NCBI RefSeq assembly: GCF_042453785.1 | Contig: NC_091677.1 | Span: forward strand, 32,471,001 to 32,535,000 | DNA: 64,000 nucleotides | Direction: 5' to 3' | DNA from: Malus domestica | Taxonomy: Eukaryota; Streptophyta; Magnoliopsida; Rosales; Rosaceae | Shown here: piece by piece, positions 21,780-32,440 of the stretch | Layout: each line of letters begins with the position of its first letter | Numbering within the stretch: the first letter of the stretch is position 1 | The notes under the pieces: model-generated | Told to the model about the DNA's origin: nothing | Database searches by the model: none | The model's input: the letters and a program-made list of their open reading frames with translations, nothing else | Made by a program: the position numbers and the translations under genes

Positions 21780-22967
21780 TTTTTTATAAGCAACGATAGA
21801 TTGGTATTTCATTCATCATCTCAAACACTACATAAGTGCCAATTGAGTACAATACTTCAGTGACCAAACAATGATCTGGAGGTGAATTTGCTCAGCAAGA
21901 CAATAATAATAAAACCCCTAAACGGCTACCACATGTGCGAAAACTTCACATGCCACCATACAAAATTGTCCTGGAACGATAGATATAACATATTTGTATC
22001 AGCAACTGCAAAATTATCGCCAAATAGCGAGGCCACACAAGGTCATCTTGGAAACGAGACCACATAAAATCATCGTAGGTAGACGAGATCACATAACACA
22101 TCGCCCAATACGAAAACTATATCCAGCCAACGTTGCAGCGTGGCCACAACACTAGCTAGGTGAGACAACAGGACTAAACTAAGATAAACTAAATTAAACT
22201 CAACTAATCTGAAACTAAACAAAAAAGAAAAAAATCGAGAAGGGAACCACAAGCCGGCATATTCCGATGAAGGGATAGGACGATTCTGAGACAATGTAAC
22301 CTGCAATGACAAGCACCATCAGCAAGTCCCGCAACAGATGAAGAGACACCGGAGGGTCCAGGAAACCTCAAGCAGCAGGGCCTCCAAAACAGGTCGACCC
22401 AAGCAGTGAAACGCCAGATTATCACGCCTAAAGGCTGAGCAGCCTCAAAGTTTGCACGACCCAGGTGGCGCAGCACCAGATTTGGGTGCAGAAGGCGGTT
22501 GTTTCCCAGAAAAGTCGATGGCAAAATTTGATTTGAAAATCTCAGCATTGGGAAAGAATGGCCGAAGTAGCTCCGACACGCCAGCAACCCCAAACCAAGC
22601 ACAAATCCCAAATCAGACCCAAATTAAAGAGAAAGCCTTGATAAGGGCACAAAACGGATCTGGGATGGTGTCTCGAAAGCAGCGCATAAAACGTTAAGGG
22701 AAGGTAGAGAGAGCAGTGCCCACATGGTGGAAGAGAAGGAAAAAAACCGTGGATGAGGGAAGGAAAGAAGGTGAAGAAACACGCAGAGGAAAAAAGGCGA
22801 TGGATCAGAAGGGAGGAGAAGGAAAAACTAAGAGAAGAAAGGAAGGAAAGGGAAGCTAGGAGGAGGAGATAGGATGGGCTGCCACCAGCCCAAGCCATGG
22901 AAAGAGACCGACGGTTAGGGTGATTTGCAGACAAGGGTTTCTGGAGGGAGAAAGGGCGAAGGTTTCT
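21780..22967 (-). mobile_element. LINE-derived non-autonomous retroposon, about 1.2 kb, with target duplications
   Basis: A block of higher G+C is flanked by imperfect direct repeats: CCATTTAGTTATTATTATTT at 21757 and CCATTTAATTATTATTTTG at 22968. On the minus strand it starts with a C/T-rich leader (CTTCGCCCTTTCTCCCTCC), continues as CG-rich leader-like sequence, and ends in an AT-rich, A-tailed 3' part preceded by ATGAATGAAATACCAATC. A long target duplication, a 5' CT-rich leader and an A-rich 3' end are the marks of L1-type retrotransposition. I see no reverse-transcriptase motif, so it looks like an internally deleted derivative. The 130-135 residue minus-strand frames are serine/leucine-rich by-products. 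Confidence 0.6.
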
Positions 22968-22989
22968 CCATTTAATTATTATTTTGCGT

Positions 22990-23720
22990 GTATTATCATT
23001 TCATTTGTAAATAGTTGACCTATATTTTATTTCTCTATTTTGTAAGAACACTAATTTTGAATCAAATGTTATTTCTCTATTTTTAAGGTAAATGATTTTG
23101 TATGAATTTTTACATATACTAGGCAATGAGTATATATCTTTAATGATGTATTTTCTTTTTCTTTTGTAAAATCATTAATCCCCTTTACAATCCGCATGGA
23201 ATTAATTTTCTACATCAAACATTCACATAGGGGTATTTTAGGCATCCTAAAAATGTAAAATGAGTAAAGTCAAATAAACTTAATGAATTTGCTTCTATGG
23301 AGTCTAGCCACTAGGTTTTATTTGAGTAAAACAATTATGTCGAGTTTTATATAGAGAAAATTAAGTTTCAAAAGCTAAAGTCATATTAATATTAATTGTA
23401 ATAAAAAAACATATATTGCTTATATAAAGATATGAATATACCACGACGACGCCCGGTGTTTGGGGACATTTAATAAAATGGTCACACAAACTTTTTTTTT
23501 ATTATTAGAAACGCTTAATGAACTTTTATTAATAATAAGGACAAAAAACAGTTCCTTTTTTATTAGTTTTTCTTATAATAATTTAGTCTCACCATGTAAA
23601 TGTAGGTCTGGTCATTGGCTATAAATGTTCTCCTCCCTAGTACATCAAAATAGTTGACGGAGACAATATCATGGACAACTTTTATCAATTTTAAATCTCA
23701 GTAATCAAAGTGAGAAGTTA
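22990..23720. other. AT-rich intergenic DNA
   Basis: No gene. A CCACGACGACGCCCGGTG phrase near 23440 is a small G+C island in otherwise AT-rich DNA. I see no paired ends. Confidence 0.4.
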
Positions 23721-23722
23721 TA

Positions 23723-24162
23723 CCAATTTCAGAGACTATTTTGAGTAAAAAAAATAAAAATAAATCTAGTTTAAACTAAAACTTTTCTTTGCTAAATCCA
23801 TTCTCACCATTGTTAATTTCAACAAGCATGGATCCAATATTTGCCAATCATATGTGTTCAGTTTGACCCAATTAAAATTTTCATTTAGAGCCTAGATATT
23901 AAAGTAGTTGTGAGGGGACTCGGGAAAGTCATATTTTGGCAGCTCTCTCGTTTCATTTAGTCCCCTCACAACTACTTTAATATCTAGGCTCTAAATGAAA
24001 TTTTTAATTGGGTCAAACTGAACACATATGATTGGCAAATATTGGATCCATGCTTGTTGAATTTAACAATGGTGAGAATGGATTTAGCAAAGAAAAGTTT
24101 TAGTTTAAACTAGGTTTATTTTTATTTTTATTTTTTTTACTCAAATTAGTCTCTGAAATTGG
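23723..24162. repeat. Long near-perfect inverted repeat (hairpin with about 200-bp arms)
   Basis: The left arm 23723-23920 and right arm 23959-24162 are reverse complements with few mismatches (for example AACAAGCATGGATCCAATAT on the left and ATATTGGATCCATGCTTGTT on the right). The loop is about 38 bp. A third partial copy of the arm tip and loop (GTTGTGAGGGGACTAAATG, then CATATTTTGGCAGCTCTCTC) follows at 24166-24250. Transcription through it would give a long double-stranded RNA. It directly adjoins the copia fossil, so it may have arisen from that insertion. Confidence 0.85.
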
Positions 24163-24249
24163 ATTTAGCCTAGATATTAAAGTAGTTGTGAGGGGACTAA
24201 ATGAAATATTAAAGAGGGAAAGTCATATTTTGGCAGCTCTCTCGTTTCA

Positions 24250-24735
24250 TTGTGCTCCACTTACCTCAACGACTACTTCTAATTACTTTTACTCGTGAGA
24301 CAAATTTCGCCCAAGTCAAGAATTCTAAAGATACGATGTCGGAGATTTTTTTTTTTCAAGAGGCTAAAGCACGCTTTGTGGCGCAGAGTTTCTCTCAACG
24401 CCTTGGAGTTGATTATGAGGAGACGTATTCACCCGTTATGGATGTGATAACGTCATGCTACCTTGTAAGACTGGTAGTTCCCGAACAACTTGACATGAAG
24501 CTTATAGATGTGGTAACTGCGTATCTATATAGGGATCTTGATATGGAAATCTACATGAAAGTTTCCGATGGACTTAAATTGACTAGTTCAAATAGTTCTA
24601 AACTACGGAAGACCCTTTCTATTCGATTGAGGCATTCGCTTTATGAATTAAAACAATTTGGAACGATGTGAAATTTAAAGATTGGGCTTTGAATGAGATG
24701 AAATTCTGCCTCAAAATATGACTTTCCCTCTTGTT
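24250..24735 (+). mobile_element. Ty1/copia reverse-transcriptase fragment (fossil)
   Basis: A short stretch resembling the N-terminal part of the copia RT domain: KARFVAQSFSQRLGVDYEE, then TYSPVMD, then a LYELKQF-like end. No LTRs, gag or integrase are nearby, so it is a broken remnant with several breaks. The phrase GAGGGAAAGTCATATTTTGG at 24211 recurs inverted at about 24710-24728, so the fragment is bracketed by short inverted repeats shared with the neighbouring hairpin. Confidence 0.7.
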
Positions 24736-25440
24736 GCCCGATACAACCGCACGTGAGTCAAATGAAAGAATGAATACTAAACATTTTGTTAAATTCAGGG
24801 ACATAAATTCATAAAATTTTAGTTTAGGGACAAATGCTAAACTCGGATACAATTTCAAGGTTAGACTCTAAATTTTTCAATGAAAAATTTTCATCCTGAT
24901 CATGGATAGATCACCCAGATTCGGATTACAAATAGTCCACCAAGAGTGATTAAGCATGCGAGAGAGGGAGAGAGATTGAGATTTATGGTTTGATGAAAGG
25001 GCTTAGGGGTTAATACTTTAACCAAAGTTACTTCTTTCTTGTTTTTCCTACTATTGTTTTCTTTGTTGGTTTGTCTGTGTCCAACATAGTTCATTGATAA
25101 CATGATATTTTGTATAACACTATATCGGCCCCTAATTATTACGAATTCTTAAATTGAAGAGCATGATTAAAGTAGACATTTTATAAAGATCTCCTAAATA
25201 AATTTGGTATTCTAATTAAAATTTAAAATATAAAATTAGAGAGCACGATTGAAGATGTTTAATATGTTCAAAGTAATTATTGGTTATGTGGCCCTAAATT
25301 CTTATAAGTCATGTACCTTTCACTGTGCGCGGGGACAAATATCACACCAAGTTAGAGTATCTCTAAGACCTTTTTCTAAATCAACTTTCTAAGAGGTTTA
25401 AATAGCCTCTTCGACATGCTCTTACTTGTAAAAGATTTGG
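24736..25440. other. AT-rich intergenic DNA
   Basis: No gene recognised. A GAGAGAGGGAGAGAGATTGAG purine tract lies near 24960. Confidence 0.4.
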
Positions 25441-26295
25441 GAGTTTTAACAAAAAAACTCGTGGTACTGTTCACTTTAACGAAAAACCACATTTTTACGC
25501 TAAAAAGTCTAAACCAAGTTGAATATCAGAGTGCGCAACGAACGAGACTAACAAAATAATAGAAATATTATTAAACAAACGAGAATGTTGAAAGGTTACA
25601 AAAACTCTAAGAGACTACATTGTGACTGACTTTTTATCTCTGAATAACAAAGCTCTCTATTTATAATAAACTAACTCTAGTCCCTAATAAGCAAGGAAAC
25701 GAAAACCTAATTCTAATGGGCAAGAAACTCTAATATTCTTGGCCCAAAAGAAAACCATAAACAATAATAAAATAATAACTAATTTTCCAACCCCCCCCCC
25801 CCATCAAACTGACACGACAAGGTAAGCTCCGTTAGGCGGACATGACAAGGCAAATGGGTGAGCAATCAAGCGAGCAAACGAACAATCCAGGCAAACAAGC
25901 AAATTCGGGCGGACAATCCAACTAATGACCAGGGGCTCCAGATGTGCTATCCCCAAATGTGTGTCTCATTTGTGTCTCTTTGCTGATATGTTAACACATG
26001 TCATTTAACTTAACTTAAAACTTAACATTGTTAACTTTATTTATTTAATATTTAAATTTAAAAAAATCCAAAATAATAAAAAATTGTTGGGTTAACGAGG
26101 TGAGCAAACCCAAACAGGATTCTTCACCTTCTTTTACGCGACTGTTCAATGCACAAACATCTCTGTTCAAGCTTTCTGGTAGGCGGAGGAATCACCAGAC
26201 AGGAGTCGGTCCAGGTGTAAGTTAATCTGCCAGTGCTGCTGGAAAGTGATTTTAATAAACAAGCTTCTGCGTCCTCCATGCTATGAATCAGGTAT

Positions 26296-26339
26296 GTGTG
26301 TGTCTATATACATATATATATATACGTGTATATATATAC

Positions 26340-26376
<37 letters not shown>

Positions 26377-26377
26377 C

Positions 26378-26409
<32 letters not shown>

Positions 26410-26412
26410 ATT
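26296..26412. repeat. TA/TG microsatellite in the left MULE inverted repeat
   Basis: Alternating TATATA and TGTGTG tracts inside the presumed intron of the terminal repeat. The right repeat carries a shorter version at about 30397-30452, so the tract has changed length since the two repeats last matched. Confidence 0.8.
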
Positions 26413-26477
26413 CTTGCTGAAATATTCACATATAAATTTGACTCTTATATGTTGTATTTTTCATTTTTCCTTAAGGA

Positions 26478-29280
26478 CATGGACAGAGAAGATAATCTCA
26501 ATGAAGCTAATGGAACAAAAGCATATGCAAAGTCACTTCTGAATTATGAAACAGGTATTGACTTGAATTCTGTTATAGACTGTGAAAGCAATGAAACAAT
26601 AGATTTGGAAAAAACTGATGTCCGGAAACAACTAGTTCCAGTATTAGGCATGGAGTTTGAGACATAAGAAGATGCCTTTGAATTTTACAATGCATATGCT
26701 TATACTGTTTGGCTTTAGTGTTCGAAAAAGTAAAGCTCATAAAAATGAGGATGGCAAGTTGATGGACATATTTTTTGTTTGCTCTTCGGAAGGGCATCGT
26801 AAAAAAAGAAGTGTGATCCCAATGTTGAATCTCATCGCGCTGAAACAAGATTTGGATGTCGAGCAAGGATGCAAATCAGTTGTGGTCGATCGGCAAAGAA
26901 CTATAAGGTTATTAAATTTATTCCTGAGCATACACATCCAACATCAAGTCCTAGTAAGACTCATTTTTTTAGGTCACATAGGAACATGTCTTTTGCACAA
27001 AAAGTTAAAGCTGATATGGCTGATAGTTCAGGAATTGCTCCAAGAGAAAGTGTTGAATTTATGAGTAGACAAGTTGGTGGTCGTCAAAATCTTGGATTCA
27101 TTTATGATGACTATAAGAATTATTTGCATTCCAAGCGAACAAGAGAGATGAAGTTAGGTGATATAGGCGGAGTGTTGGAATATTTACAAAAAATGCAGTT
27201 GAATGACCCTAATTTCTTTTATGCTATACAAGTGGATGAAGATGATTTGATTACTAATATCTTCTGGGCTGATTCAAGGATGATGGTGGATTATGATTAT
27301 TTTGGTGATGTTGTATGTTTTGATACCACATATAGAAAAAATAAAGAAGGAAGACCTTTTGCGATGTTTGTTAGTGTCAACAATCATAAACAAACTGTTG
27401 TATTTGGTGCTGCATTATTGTATGCGGAGATCACTGCAACATTTAGTCGGTTATTTGACACTTTTGTCAAGGCTATGTCTGGAAAAAAACCAAAAACTAT
27501 TCTAACTGATCAAGATGCAGCAATGGCCAAAGCATTGTTTGAGAAGTGGCCACAAACATGTCATCGTTTATGCATCTGGCACATATACCAAAATGCAGCC
27601 AAGCAACTTAAAAGTGTCTTTGAGAATTTTAATGATTTTGCCAAGGAGTTTAGTAGTTGCATATACGACTATGAGGATGAAGATGATTTGCTATATGCTT
27701 GGAATAACATGCTGCAGAAATATAATCTTACAGACAATGATTGGTTGAATCGATTGTTTGCCATAAAAGAGAAATGGGCATTAGTTTATGGGCGGCAAAC
27801 TTTTTGTGTTGATATTACTACTACTCAGCGCAGTGAAAGTATGAACAGTGCTATCAAGAAGTATGTCAACTACAAATATGATTTGCTACGATTTGTTAAA
27901 CATTTTGAAAGGTTGGTTGACGATCGTCGGTATCAAGAGTTGAGAGCTGAATTTAAAGCAAGTCAAAGTTCCCCTACATTGTCATTTCCAGTAGAAATAT
28001 TAAAGCATGCAGCAGGTATTTATACACCAGCAATGCTTAAATGGTTTCAAAACGAGTTATGCAAAGCTCATGATTGTGTCTTGATCTTCAATGGTGAGAT
28101 TGGAAGCGTTAGAAAATATGAAATCATCCCTCATAGGAAGAATTGGCACCATACAGTCACATTTGACTCGACAAACAATATTGTTTCATGTAGTTGTAAG
28201 AAGTATGATTTTGCAGGAATCTTGTGTGCACATGCTCTAAAGGTTCTTTCAACAAGAAATATTACAAGCATTCCAACTCAGTACGTCTTGGAGAGATGGA
28301 CAAAAAATATCAAGTCTAGCAGTGCAAGAGTTACTATCAACATCTCAAGTAAAGATGACCCAAAGGCCAACATTGTAAGGCGTTATAAAGAGCTATGTCG
28401 ATTGCATATTCAATTAGCAACACGAGCAGCAGAGTCACCGGAAGCATATGAAATTGCTATATCAAGACTGAACAAGACGTTGGGAGAGGTTGATGCATGT
28501 TTGAAGGAGAAAGAAACTCAACAACCAACTCAAGTGAATGCATCTGAGCTCAGTGAGACTATATGCATTGATGATAATGTCATTCAAGTTAGAGGAATCA
28601 AAACTAAGGAAAAAGTTGCTGGAAATTCTAAGAGGCCAAGAAATGCTCTAGAAAAGGCCACCAAAAAGAAAAAGCCTCGAAATAAGGAACTAAAATATTC
28701 AACGGTGGACTCCGTTGCCGGTTCTATACAAACAACTCTACCTCATACTCCTATATTGCAGTCGGTATGTAACCTTGTGATCTGTGGATTTATTGAAACT
28801 CATGGTTTTGAACATTTATTTTACTTTCATTTAGTGTTGACTTCCATCTAATTTTGGACGGTTTTATAAATTTAGGTTGGTCAACCCAATCTAATGCCTG
28901 GACATATGCATTTTGGAGAGCCATTTGATTTTTCACAGGTATATAGGTTCACTTATACAAGCATACTTCTACAATCTTGCACTTATTTTCTTAAATATAT
29001 TGTTTACTTATAGGCATATTTTTTTGCACTTCTGTTTATATGTATATTAGCAATACTATTTAGGGATCCAAAATGCTACAAGCAGTTATCCGTAAGGTCC
29101 AACTAGCATGGTTAATTTATTGCAGGTAACTCTTTTGTAATTGGTTAATACTTTCTTCTTTTTTCATTTATAATTTCTTTCCTAAAGGACTAATTTTATG
29201 TCATTATATATGCATATAGGCGCAGATACAATTACCAACAACGAAGGATTAGGCTTTGATAAGCTCTCAAATGACAAGCA
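26478..29280 (+). pseudogene. FAR1/FHY3-related MULE transposase gene, N-terminal part broken
   Basis: The first exon starts MDREDNLNEANG. A FAR1 DNA-binding domain (LGMEFET...EDAFEFYNAYAY, then CGRSAKNYKVIKFIPEHTH) lies at about 26640-26960, but a TAA interrupts it at 26665 and a frame change follows. From 26869 to 28851 a single open frame of about 650 residues encodes the MULE transposase core (VVCFDTTYRKNKEGRPF, ILTDQDAAMAKAL, CHRLCIWHIYQNAAKQL), a CX2CX-type SWIM zinc finger (CSCKKYDFAGILCAHALKV) and a lysine-rich tail. Splice-like sites after LPHTPILQS (donor GTATGT near 28765, acceptor near 28875) suggest further small exons to about 29280, with GQPNLMPGHMHFG and GSKMLQAVIRKVQ. In the domesticated FAR1 family such proteins are transcription factors; here the flanking inverted repeats mark it as transposon-borne. 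Confidence 0.8.
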
Positions 29281-29679
29281 CCACGAAGACACATGATAAT
29301 GATATGAAAGTGCAAGATGCTATGAGAAGAGCGCTCAGGGAATTTACTCTGTTTTTGGGACTAAAGCTTCAGTTAATACTTTTTATTAAAGAACCATCTT
29401 ATTTAGTTTGATGTTTGGAAAGTAGTGACTATCAGTTCTTCTGATTTGCTAATGACTCATAACATAGTTTGATTGAAAAGAACGAATTTTACTTTGTTTT
29501 TAGAGTGAAATTCGTTTGACCCCAAGCACCTGCAAGAGCTTTCATTTAGTCACAAATCAGTTCTTGCATTTAAAGGACATATATAGCACTATAGTTTTGG
29601 TTTTGTGTAATTCAGTCACCTCAGCTATGAATGATGATTTCATATTGTTATAATCTCACTTGCTTCAAACTAAAATATA

Positions 29680-30331
29680 GTGCAATCTTCTCCAATAATA
29701 GCCTTCCATCCAAGTCAGGGTTTAACCCAAGATGCCATATTGATATTCCCTTATGAGTGGCAACAACATTTACCTCATATGACCTTCCAATGTTCGGTGC
29801 CCACGCAACTGCGTAGACCTAATCACCATTGTCACCAGGCGAAGCCAACTCTGCAACTGGGAGCCATCTTTGATGAGCCTGATCAAATTCCCATATCTCG
29901 GCGGAATTAAGTTGTGGTGTTTTTAAATTGAAACCCAAAACAAAAATTGATTCCTAGCTTTTCTTTCCTTTGTGGATTCCAAGGTATATAATGCATATGG
30001 CATGGCCAACTGTAGACACCGAGTCAATAACACTCTGAAATTCAGCCTGAAGCTGCCAATTCTTCAGTTCCAATGGATTCATTAGCTCATAGAACTTGAC
30101 ACGAGCATCTGAATATGCAGTAACCATTTTTAAACCTACTGGTGAGACTCCAAATTGGGTATCTAGCAATTGAGCCAAACCGCTATTAAAGCTTGTGCAC
30201 AGCTTCCATTGAAGAGGTTGTGCATCTTCAGCAACTTCCTCCCACAATGATAAAGTTTCATCTGCACAGACACACGCCACTGCATCGCCCAATTCCGGTG
30301 GAACCCAAGCAATTTTCACAATTTCGTCCAT
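29680..30331 (-). pseudogene. Captured SEH1 nucleoporin fragment inside the MULE
   Basis: An ATG supplied by the transposon's inverted repeat (30331) opens directly into SEH1 sequence: MDEIVKIAWVPPELGDAVAC, then SLWEEVAEDAQP and LELKNWQLQAEFQSVIDS, giving a 125-residue chimeric frame that ends at 29954. Beyond a frame change, SEH1 similarity continues as WNPQRK, WEFDQAHQRWLPVAELASPG and ISIWHLGLNPDLDGRLL down to about 29690, with a further stop. SEH1 is a WD40 protein of the Nup107-160 nuclear-pore scaffold and of the GATOR/SEA complex, about 326 residues in plants. The copy covers roughly residues 60-250. The first part of the parent gene is replaced by the transposon's own leader. It is a Pack-MULE-style acquisition. 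Confidence 0.8.
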
Positions 30332-30873
30332 GTCCTTAAGGAAAAATGAAAAATACAATATATAAGAGTCAAATTTATATATGAATATTTCAGCAAGAAT
30401 ATATATATATATATACACACACACACACCACACACAGACACACACATACCTAATTCATAGCATGGAGTTCTTTGATCACCTTTCAGTTGGGACGCAGAAG
30501 CTTGTTTATTAATCTCACTTTCCAGCAGCACTGGCAGATTAACATACACTTGGACCAATTCCTGTCTGGTGATTCCTCCGCCTACTGGCAAGAACCCACG
30601 CGCCATCATCAAGTTCTACCAGAAAGCTTGAACAGAGATGTTTGTGCATTGAACAGTCGCGTAAAAGAAGGTGAAGAATCCTGTTTGGGTTTGCTCACCT
30701 CGTTAACCCAACAATTTTTTATTATTTTGGATTTTTTTAAATTTAAATATTAAATAAATAAAGTTAACAGTGTTAAGTTTTAAGTTAAGTTAAATGACAA
30801 GTGTCAACATATCAGCAAAGAGACACAAATGAGACACACATTTGGGGACAGCAAATCTGGAGCCATGACCAGG

Positions 30874-31697
30874 TACACAACGTCACTCAAGTGGTCATCA
30901 GTCCAAGCACTAAAGCAATTGTGGTGGTGAGCAACAAAGTTCCAACAACAGGTTATTCTCATATCATCCGTGTGGGCCTCAAAACCTGATTACTCTCCCT
31001 TCATTTTTTTTCTTCTTCTTTTCTTTGAGTGGTCATTCGTAAGCAATTCAAACTAACAAGCAGTGGCTTCTCAACAGAGGGGTCGCCAACGTACAAGTTC
31101 GAGATTCAAGGCTCGGTAATTCCAGCGGATTCGAGGTATGGCAGGGTGTAGCACCAATCAGTGTGTGCGTAGCAGCTCTGGTGTGGGCGAGAGCAACGGG
31201 TATACGGGTGGGGATGTCACGGTGCATGTATGGTGCAGTGGTCGGGATGGTGATGGTTTGTGCAATGGTCTGCGGCGACAGGGCAGAAGGTTGGTCAGGC
31301 GGCAGCGGCAGTGCGTGGTGGTTTGTGTTCCTGATTCAGGCAAGCAAGAAATCATGCAGGGAACAGGCATGCTAGACACAATCAGCGGCGGTGAGATTGA
31401 CGTAGCAGTGGTGTGGTGGATGGCAGGAACAAGGACGATGGTGGATGGCAGGAACAAGAACAACATTGAATGGCAAGACGAGGTGGTAGGCCAGGTAGGT
31501 GGGCCGGATCCCGGTGTGGCGTGGCTCTGGCGGCTCAATGCAACAAAGCTTCACTTTTTTTATTTATTTTTATTTCAAACTGCAAAACAGAAACCTACGG
31601 CACAACGAAAAACAAATCACAACGAAGAACAGCACAAACAAATTAGCTACCAAGAACAGATTTAACCTCGGAGGATCAAACTTGCTCTGATACCAAA
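30874..31697 (-). other. Interior of the non-autonomous LTR element
   Basis: About 0.8 kb between the MULE and the 5' LTR. The plus-strand frame reads THNVTQVVISPSTKAIVVVSN-like sequence at about 30880-30985, which may be a captured exon, but I do not recognise it. G+C-rich GTGG-repeats at 31140-31530 give long open frames on both strands; these look compositional, not genic. Confidence 0.35.
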
Positions 31698-32105
31698 TTG
31701 AATATCAGAGTGCGCAACGAACGAGACTAACAAAATAATAGAAATATTATTAAACAAACGAGAATGCCGAAAGGTTACAAAAACTCCAAAAGACTACATT
31801 GTGATTGACTTTTTATCTTTGAATAACAAAACTCTCTATTTATAATAAACTAACCTTAGTCCCTAATAAGCCAGGAAACGAAAACCTAATTCTAATGGGC
31901 AAGAAACTCTAATATCCTTGGCCCACAAGAAAACCATAAACAATAATAAAATAATAACTAATTTTCCAACAATTTATCCTTATCGTTAAAACTCAAAGTT
32001 TTCAAACCATTTTCATTAGTTTTCCTTAAAAGGTTAGCTGAACTATTCAAGTGGTAATAGTAAATTAGTAGTCATATATATGGGTTATGATTCGGGAATA
32101 CAAGC

Positions 32106-32440
32106 TTTTGACACACATCTTAACACATTTTGTGGGGCTCATTTTGCAATGTATTTCAACAATCTGACGATCTACCTTTTATGTCTTACCTCAAAGATCA
32201 TGTCTACCAAAAATCACTCAAATTCAAAATGATATAACCGTTGAACTAAATTTAGTGTTTCTTTGTAGAACCGCATTCGTCCATTTTCTTCACTACAAAT
32301 AAATGTCTTAATGATTTTGGATTTGTCTAATTTTTTATAAGGATGATCTATGAATAATGTACTAAAATAGAAAATTCAGATAATTGAAATACATTATAAA
32401 ATGGGTCTTACAAATTAGATGTTAAAATGTGTGACAAAAG
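32106..32440. repeat. MITE with inverted ends
   Basis: The left end TTTTGACACACATCTTAACA and the right end GTTAAAATGTGTGACAAAAG are inverse complements with a few mismatches. Inner pairs (CAATGTATTTCAACAATCTG against CAGATAATTGAAATACATT) extend the fold. It is related in layout to 5173-5446. Confidence 0.65.

Larger units (their letters stand above)
25934..30864 (+). mobile_element. Mutator-like DNA transposon (MULE) with captured SEH1 fragment
   Basis: 4931 bp flanked by the perfect 9-bp direct repeat ATGACCAGG (25925-25933 and 30865-30873), the hallmark target duplication of Mutator elements. Ends: GGCTCCAGATGTGCTATCCC at the left and the inverse AGCAAATCTGGAGCC at the right. The terminal inverted repeats extend about 0.55 kb. 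Each holds promoter-like DNA, an exon-like stretch with LPVGGGITRQE, a GT donor, a TG/TA microsatellite and an acceptor followed by GGACATGGAC. The left repeat leads into a FAR1-type transposase gene and the right one into SEH1-derived sequence. Two short segments present in the right repeat (about 30 and 23 bp) are missing from the left. It sits inside the LTR element at 25519-31971. Confidence 0.9.
25519..31971 (-). mobile_element. Non-autonomous LTR retrotransposon (fossil), interrupted by a Mutator-like element
   Basis: The LTRs are 25519-25791 and 31698-31971 (about 273 bp, about 12 differences by eye, near 4 percent). On the minus strand each starts TGTTGGAAAATTAG. The 5' LTR (right-hand copy) is followed by TTTGGTATCAGAGC, complementary to initiator methionine tRNA, and a G-run polypurine tract adjoins the 3' LTR. 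Without the later insertion, the interior is only about 1 kb and shows no gag or pol domain, so the element is of the short non-autonomous class and must have moved with enzymes from elsewhere. At a commonly assumed 1.3e-8 substitutions per site per year, the LTR divergence suggests one to two million years. I found no clear 5-bp target duplication, and some MITE bases are missing at the junction. Confidence 0.75.
25441..32030 (+). repeat. MITE split in two by the LTR element (halves 25441-25518 and 31972-32030)
   Basis: The left half runs from GAGTTTTAAC to CTAAAAAGTC and the right half from TTATCCTTATCGTTAAAACTC to TTAGTTTTCCTT. Together they match the intact MITE copies at 45414-45558 and 2049-2203 except for the middle, about 25 bp of which is missing or altered at the junction. 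Everything between the halves is inserted DNA. Confidence 0.7.

Noticed and set aside
22070-22934. Minus-strand frames of 130-135 residues rich in leucine and serine, looking like membrane proteins
   Set aside because: They fall in the CT-rich leader of the LINE-derived retroposon, and the composition explains them.
26296-26412. Tyrosine/isoleucine/valine/cysteine-rich open frames suggesting a membrane peptide
   Set aside because: They are translations of a TATA/TGTG microsatellite inside the MULE inverted repeat.
31138-31665. Long overlapping frames on both strands (up to 175 residues)
   Set aside because: The DNA is GTGG-rich and low in stops in all frames; no motif is recognisable, and it lies inside the non-autonomous LTR element.
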